Below, piece by piece: positions 60,181-64,000 of a stretch of DNA of 64,000 nucleotides. Within the stretch, counting starts at the first letter, position 1. Each line of letters opens with the position of its first letter. Made by a program: the position numbers and the translations under genes. The stretch covers positions 52,939 through 116,938 of the forward strand of contig JAIQFH010000017.1 in assembly GCA_020073385.1 (NCBI GenBank), read 5' to 3'. The DNA is from Terriglobia bacterium. Lineage in GTDB: Bacteria > Acidobacteriota > Terriglobia > Terriglobales > Acidobacteriaceae. Under the pieces are notes generated by a model, which was given only the letters and a program-made list of their open reading frames with translations, did not search any database and had not been told where the DNA came from.

Positions 60181-60907
60181 ACTTCCCTAAATAGAACTCC
60201 GCTAACTCCATGTCTCCTGGAGTGGTGATCTTTATGTTTGTCGGAGAGCCCATCACCACGGCAACCTCGTGCCCGGAGCGCTCGGCTAGCGAAGCCTCAT
60301 CGGTGCCCATGAAACCGTCGGCCGAGGCCTCGTCAAACACCTTCTTGATCACGTCATAGCGGAATCCCTGCGGAGTTTGTGCCAGAACAACGCCCGCACG
60401 GGGAATTGTCGTCTTAATGATCGCGCCCTCGGCAGTACGCTCAACTTGTTTCACGGTATCGACCGCGGGAAGTCCCGCGATCGCGGCGCCGTATTTCCGT
60501 GCAGCCTCAATGACTTCGTGAATGATCTCGCTCGTCACCAGAGGGCGGACCGCGTCATGGACGAGCACAATGTCATCGGGTGCGGCGGCAAGCGCGTTGA
60601 GCGCGTGCTCCACGGATTGCTGGCGATGCTCGCCGCCAATCACCAATTCGATCTTCTTTTGGAGCACAGCGGGCGATTCTTTTTGCAGCCGCTCGCGGAA
60701 GCCTTCGATTTCATTTTCCCTCAACGCGATCCAGATCTCAGTCACCTCATCAACCGCCGCGAACCTGCGCAGCGTGTGGATCAGGATCGGCGTTCCGGCA
60801 AGTTCGGTAAATTGCTTCGAAAGGTGGGGCTTGGTGTCTTTGGAGCTCGACAGCGGGGCCATGCGTGTCCCAAGACCGGCAGCGGGAATGATGACAACAA
60901 CCTTCAT
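60179..60907 (-). CDS. ispD: 2-C-methyl-D-erythritol 4-phosphate cytidylyltransferase
   Basis: A 242-residue nucleotidyltransferase. PAAGLGTRM is the CTP loop, followed by VHDAVRPLV and QTPQGFRYDVI. Makes CDP-ME, the substrate of IspE. It has an insert after GLGTRM (APLSSSKDTK) slightly longer than usual. Adjacent to ispF in the same direction. Confidence 0.95.
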   Translation of the reverse strand: MKVVVIIPAAGLGTRMAPLSSSKDTKPHLSKQFTELAGTPILIHTLRRFAAVDEVTEIWIALRENEIEGFRERLQKESPAVLQKKIELVIGGEHRQQSVEHALNALAAAPDDIVLVHDAVRPLVTSEIIHEVIEAARKYGAAIAGLPAVDTVKQVERTAEGAIIKTTIPRAGVVLAQTPQGFRYDVIKKVFDEASADGFMGTDEASLAERSGHEVAVVMGSPTNIKITTPGDMELAEFYLGK

Positions 60908-61032
60908 GGCGGGCTGTAAGTATACGGGCGCGAAGGCGGCTTGTTCAAATGATCGACTTTGGTGCGAGTTAGACCTGTTGCCGGGAAAGCCGGCGCACTT
61001 GTCGGGTACGCGCGATAAACAACCTGCAGACT

Positions 61033-62139
61033 CTAAGACGCCCCGGTTTTTGTGTCGACGGCGGTTGGGCCCGGCACCGCTGCCGACGTGGTCGGGACCA
61101 CCGGAACGGCCGTTGGTGCCGCGGGGACTGGAACAGCCTGCCGGGAGTAGGCGGCGCGTTCATCCCATTTTCCGAAAATCATCTTGCCCGCAGTCGTCTG
61201 CAGAACGGATGTCACCGACACGTCGATGGTCTTTCCGATCATCTTGCGCGCGTTGTCCACAACCACCATGGTGCCGTCGTCGAGATAGGCTACGCCCTGG
61301 TTGTATTCCTTGCCTTCTTTGAGGATGAACACGCGCATGGTCTCGCCGGGTAGCACAATCGGCTTCAGCGAGTTCGCGAGTTCGTTGATATTCAGTACCT
61401 CTACGCCCTGCAGTTGCGCCACCTTGTTCAGGTTGAAGTCGTTGGTGATGATTTTGCCTTCGTACAGTTTCGCGAGTTCAATCAGTTTGAGATCGACTTC
61501 GCGGACGGCGGGAAAATCGTCTTCCACGATCTGAATCTGCAGGTTGGCGACCTTTTGCAGGCGCTGGAGAATATCGAGGCCCCGCCGTCCCCGGTTACGC
61601 TTCAGCGAGTCGGCAGAATCGGCGACCAGTTGCAACTCGCGCAGCACGAACTGCGGCGTGACGATGACGCCATCGAGGAATCCGGTCTCCGCGATATCGG
61701 CGATACGGCCGTCGATGATCACGCTGGTATCAAGAATCTTGTAACTTTTCTTTCCTTGCTTCTCACCGCCGAAGATTCCGCCCAGGGCGGCCAGGTTGAG
61801 CAGATCACCCTTGTTGGCCCCGACGATAAGACCAACGTACGCCATCAGCAGCATGACCAGGATCTGGAGGAAACTCTGGGTGTGTCCCGGGGGAACGCTG
61901 CTGCGAATAACCAGCGCAAACAGGTACGCGCCGCAGATCCCGAGGATGCTTCCGATCGCGGCTCCGATCAGGCGTTTGAGGCTGACCGTTCGCAGCTTCC
62001 ACTCGAACAGAACGATAGCAGCACCGATCAATAGTCCCACACCGGCGTCCCACGGCCGCGTCAGGTTGAAGGGTTCAATAACAAAGCAGGTTCCGCCTAC
62101 TACGAGAACAAAAAGAAGACGTACAAAGATGATATCCAC
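61033..62139 (-). CDS. PIN-TRAM membrane protein (YacL type)
   Basis: A 368-residue protein: four N-terminal membrane helices, then a PIN nuclease-like domain ([39 protein letters not shown]) and a TRAM domain ([27 protein letters not shown]). The PIN acidic residues (D in DTS and in TND) are present. Pro/Ala-rich tail. GGGGAGG precedes the GTG start. Related to Bacillus YacL; the target is unknown. Confidence 0.92.
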   Translation of the reverse strand: MDIIFVRLLFVLVVGGTCFVIEPFNLTRPWDAGVGLLIGAAIVLFEWKLRTVSLKRLIGAAIGSILGICGAYLFALVIRSSVPPGHTQSFLQILVMLLMAYVGLIVGANKGDLLNLAALGGIFGGEKQGKKSYKILDTSVIIDGRIADIAETGFLDGVIVTPQFVLRELQLVADSADSLKRNRGRRGLDILQRLQKVANLQIQIVEDDFPAVREVDLKLIELAKLYEGKIITNDFNLNKVAQLQGVEVLNINELANSLKPIVLPGETMRVFILKEGKEYNQGVAYLDDGTMVVVDNARKMIGKTIDVSVTSVLQTTAGKMIFGKWDERAAYSRQAVPVPAAPTAVPVVPTTSAAVPGPTAVDTKTGAS

Positions 62140-62440
62140 GGTATATACCTCCCCGCGGATGCACTTTCCCTGTGCGACTGGACGATGCACCCGAGCCAGC
62201 CATCGCCGCCCCCGGCGGGTTGGCCTTTCTAAAAGCGGGGCGCAAGAATTAGGGGAATGAATACACGCCCCGTTCCGGCCCTCTGGGGCAGGCCGGAGGA
62301 ACAAGTAGACTGACGCAAAAAGTATATACCTCAGGGTTCGACCGTGGGGAAGGCTAAATGGTGCCCTAGGGTCGAGTTCGCTGGCGGAATCCGGCCCGTG
62401 GCCTGCACGACTCAATCCCTTCGATCTGAATTCCTCCTGC

Positions 62441-62446
62441 TACACT
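62441..62446 (+). promoter_or_regulatory. candidate -10 box TACACT of the quinone-reductase-like gene (leaderless)
   Basis: TACACT ends seven bases before ATG 62454. Confidence 0.5.
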
Positions 62447-62453
62447 TTCCCTC

Positions 62454-63455
62454 ATGAAAGCCTTGGTGATTACCAGCCTCACCGGTCCCGAGGCCCTGGC
62501 GATTCAGGACATGCCGGAGCCCAAACCCAAGCCTGGTCAATGTATCGTCCGCGTCTTCGCCGGCGGCCTGAATTTTGCCGACTTTATGACTTCGAAGGGC
62601 GGCTATCCCGGAACTCCTCCGGCCCCGTTGGTTGCGGGACGGGAATTCGCGGGCGTTGAAGAAGGCGGAGGTCGCGGTCGCCGCGTCATGGGCTATACGC
62701 AGTGGGGAGCCTTTGCGGAGAAGGCAGCTACCTACGAGAACATGCTTTGGCCTGTGCCTGACCACTGGACCTTCGAACAGGCTGCGGCTTTCCCGGTGAA
62801 CTACTTCACCGCATACTTGGGATATTGGCAGGCCGGAATGACGCCGGGTAATCCACCGCCCTCGGTCGTCCACCGAGAGGAGGTTGCCAAGCGCACCCCC
62901 CGGGTTCTGATTCATGCCGTCGCTGGGGGTGTGGGGACGGCGGCAGTTCAGATCGGGCGCCTACTCGGTGTCGAGATGTACGGCACGTCGTCTTCGGACG
63001 AGAAGCTGGCGCGGGTCAAGGAACTCGGCCTGCATCATCCGATCAACTACAAGCGGCACGAGTACGAAGAAGTCGTCAAGAATCTCACCAGAGGCGAAGG
63101 CGTGGACGCGGTCTTCGAAATGCTGGGCGGCGAGCATACCGCCAAGAGCCTGCGCTGCCTGCGAGACTTCGGGCGCGTGATTCAGTACGGAACCGCAACA
63201 GGAAGAGCTCCGCAGATCGACTTGCGCGCGATGTACGCGAAGTCGGCCAGCGTGCAAGGACTCTGGCTGACGTACTTATCCCAGAAAAAAGAGATCATGG
63301 AACCCGCATGGAAGCAGTTATCGGAGTGGATCAGCCAGGGCAAGCTTACTCCCCAGATTGGCCACGTGCTGCCTCTGGAGCGTGCCGTCGAGGCTTATAA
63401 GTTGCTGGAAGAGGGCAAGAATTACGGGAAGATTGTCGTCAAGATCGCGGCCTGA
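62454..63455 (+). CDS. MDR-family NADPH:quinone oxidoreductase-like protein
   Basis: A 333-residue zinc-free medium-chain dehydrogenase. N-terminal GroES-like fold (MKALVITSLTGPEALAIQDM, GLNFADFMTSKGGYPG) and a Rossmann NADPH site (LIHAVAGGVGTAAVQIGRLL). About 14 extra residues (PPPSVVHREEVAKR) sit before VLIHAVAGGVG. Substrate unknown. A single gene. Confidence 0.9.
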   Translation: MKALVITSLTGPEALAIQDMPEPKPKPGQCIVRVFAGGLNFADFMTSKGGYPGTPPAPLVAGREFAGVEEGGGRGRRVMGYTQWGAFAEKAATYENMLWPVPDHWTFEQAAAFPVNYFTAYLGYWQAGMTPGNPPPSVVHREEVAKRTPRVLIHAVAGGVGTAAVQIGRLLGVEMYGTSSSDEKLARVKELGLHHPINYKRHEYEEVVKNLTRGEGVDAVFEMLGGEHTAKSLRCLRDFGRVIQYGTATGRAPQIDLRAMYAKSASVQGLWLTYLSQKKEIMEPAWKQLSEWISQGKLTPQIGHVLPLERAVEAYKLLEEGKNYGKIVVKIAA

Positions 63456-63876
63456 AAGATGCAGCTGGGACTGGACTGCTTGTCGCGCTTCCCTTAACAC
63501 TCTCACTTCGCGCTCGGATGCGAACAAAAAATATCCAGTCCACAATCGTTAGCGCAAACTTGCGCCGTCTGTCTTGGTTAGCGCAGGGCGTGCGCTGCGG
63601 CGAGGGATTGTGAGCAGTAACGGAGATTTCTCAACACCTAAGAACGCGACGGTTGTTCGCTTGAGACAGCCCCCTGGAACGTCGGGAGAAAGAGCCGGAA
63701 GGGGCGGAGGTAAAGCGGGAAGCGTCTTGACAAAGGCCTCCGCTGCCAGGGAATCAGGATATCGTGCTCATCTTTTGAGATGGGATGAGAAGGTCGATCC
63801 CCGATCACGGATCGCGCTAAGCTACCGGTGATCAAAGCACTCGTAGTGCAATCCCGAAGGATAAGGAGATCGACCC
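63456..63876. other. intergenic region
   Basis: A 421-base gap. An open frame exists in part of it but has no homology or ribosome binding site, so it is not called. AAGGATAAGGAG near 63857 serves the next gene. Confidence 0.4.
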
Positions 63877-64000
63877 TTGAAGAAGAATAGCAAGTCTGCC
63901 ATGAAGAAGGAACAGAAAGCGAAGCGGGCGAAAGCTCGGCGTCCAGTGCAGCGAGAAGCCAAGGAAGTACTGGCGGAGCTGGTGGAGAAACTGAGAGGAA
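63877..64000 (+). CDS. Lys/Arg-rich protein, partial (runs off the window)
   Basis: A frame beginning TTG (63877) or ATG (63901), open to the window edge. AAGGAG lies about ten bases before the TTG. The visible 41 residues are highly basic (MKKEQKAKRAKARRP), then turn helical (EVLAELVEKLRG). Family unknown. Confidence 0.6.
   Translation, partial: MKKNSKSAMKKEQKAKRAKARRPVQREAKEVLAELVEKLRG

Noticed and set aside
63574..63831. Open frame of 85 codons before the partial Lys-rich gene
   Set aside because: No ribosome binding site, no homology and an unlikely composition; kept as gap.

Overview
The window looks like a chromosomal stretch of an Acidobacteriota genome, probably Terriglobia / Candidatus Koribacter-like. 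This is inferred from gene content and style, not from a search. Supporting signs are moderately high G+C, PknB-type kinases fused to SPDG-rich beta-propellers, a CBM9/DUF5916 barrel protein, a TonB-C protein with a carboxypeptidase-regulatory domain, two DUF488 proteins, MEP-pathway isoprenoid genes and many small intergenic palindromes. About 60 protein genes and one tRNA can be supported. No rRNA, CRISPR array, prophage or intact insertion sequence is visible.

Layout. 1-4 kb: two paralogous secreted proteins of unknown function (the first frameshifted), a decayed IS110-type transposase fragment and a TonB-C protein. 4-8.7 kb: a FAD oxidoreductase, an APC permease, an O6-alkylguanine repair protein and two small envelope proteins. 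8.8-14.5 kb: two divergent Ser/Thr kinases and an M23 endopeptidase. 14.9-24.4 kb: thiL, a DUF374 acyltransferase, a PilZ protein, acpP-fabF, dtd, a class II photolyase, folP, DUF488 and cytochrome c. 24.4-35.2 kb: selA, a second DUF488, ruvB, DUF5916, DinB, rpmE, dus, a metallo-beta-lactamase-fold protein and a secreted phosphoesterase. 35.4-45.3 kb: a spermidine-synthase-like membrane protein, an MCE protein, TauE/DUF1634, lipA, recG and a GAF-GAF-GGDEF protein. 45.3-49.4 kb: an ECF sigma / anti-sigma / DUF4097 / PDZ operon. 49.8-54 kb: prs-rplY-pth-rpsF-rpsR-rplI and tRNA-Gln. 54.4-64 kb: ispE, a cupredoxin-like secreted protein, a ceramidase-like protein, a four-gene operon, ispF-ispD, a PIN-TRAM protein and a quinone-oxidoreductase-like protein. 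A partial Lys-rich gene runs off the end.

The most unusual content is a set of small repeats. (1) A GC-rich double-hairpin palindrome occurs between genes and also in frame inside dus, recG and ispE. A related palindrome lies in frame in folP. In each case it adds a peptide that typical family members lack, which recalls the Rickettsia palindromic elements. (2) A second class of intergenic palindrome is built from short repeated words. The word differs from gap to gap while the layout stays the same, and one occupies each of five consecutive gaps in the prs-to-rplI cluster. (3) At least ten genes have a TANNNT -10-like hexamer 6-9 nt before the start codon, usually without a clear Shine-Dalgarno, which suggests frequent leaderless transcription. 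A near-perfect CRP-type palindrome lies between ispE and the cupredoxin-like gene. The tRNA-Gln gene has a 26-bp copy of its 5' end just upstream.

Functions that appear to work together: ispD, ispF and ispE supply three MEP-pathway steps; acpP and fabF serve fatty acid elongation; rpsF, rpsR, rplI, rplY and pth serve translation; and the sigma / anti-sigma / DUF4097 / PDZ operon looks like an envelope-stress module.
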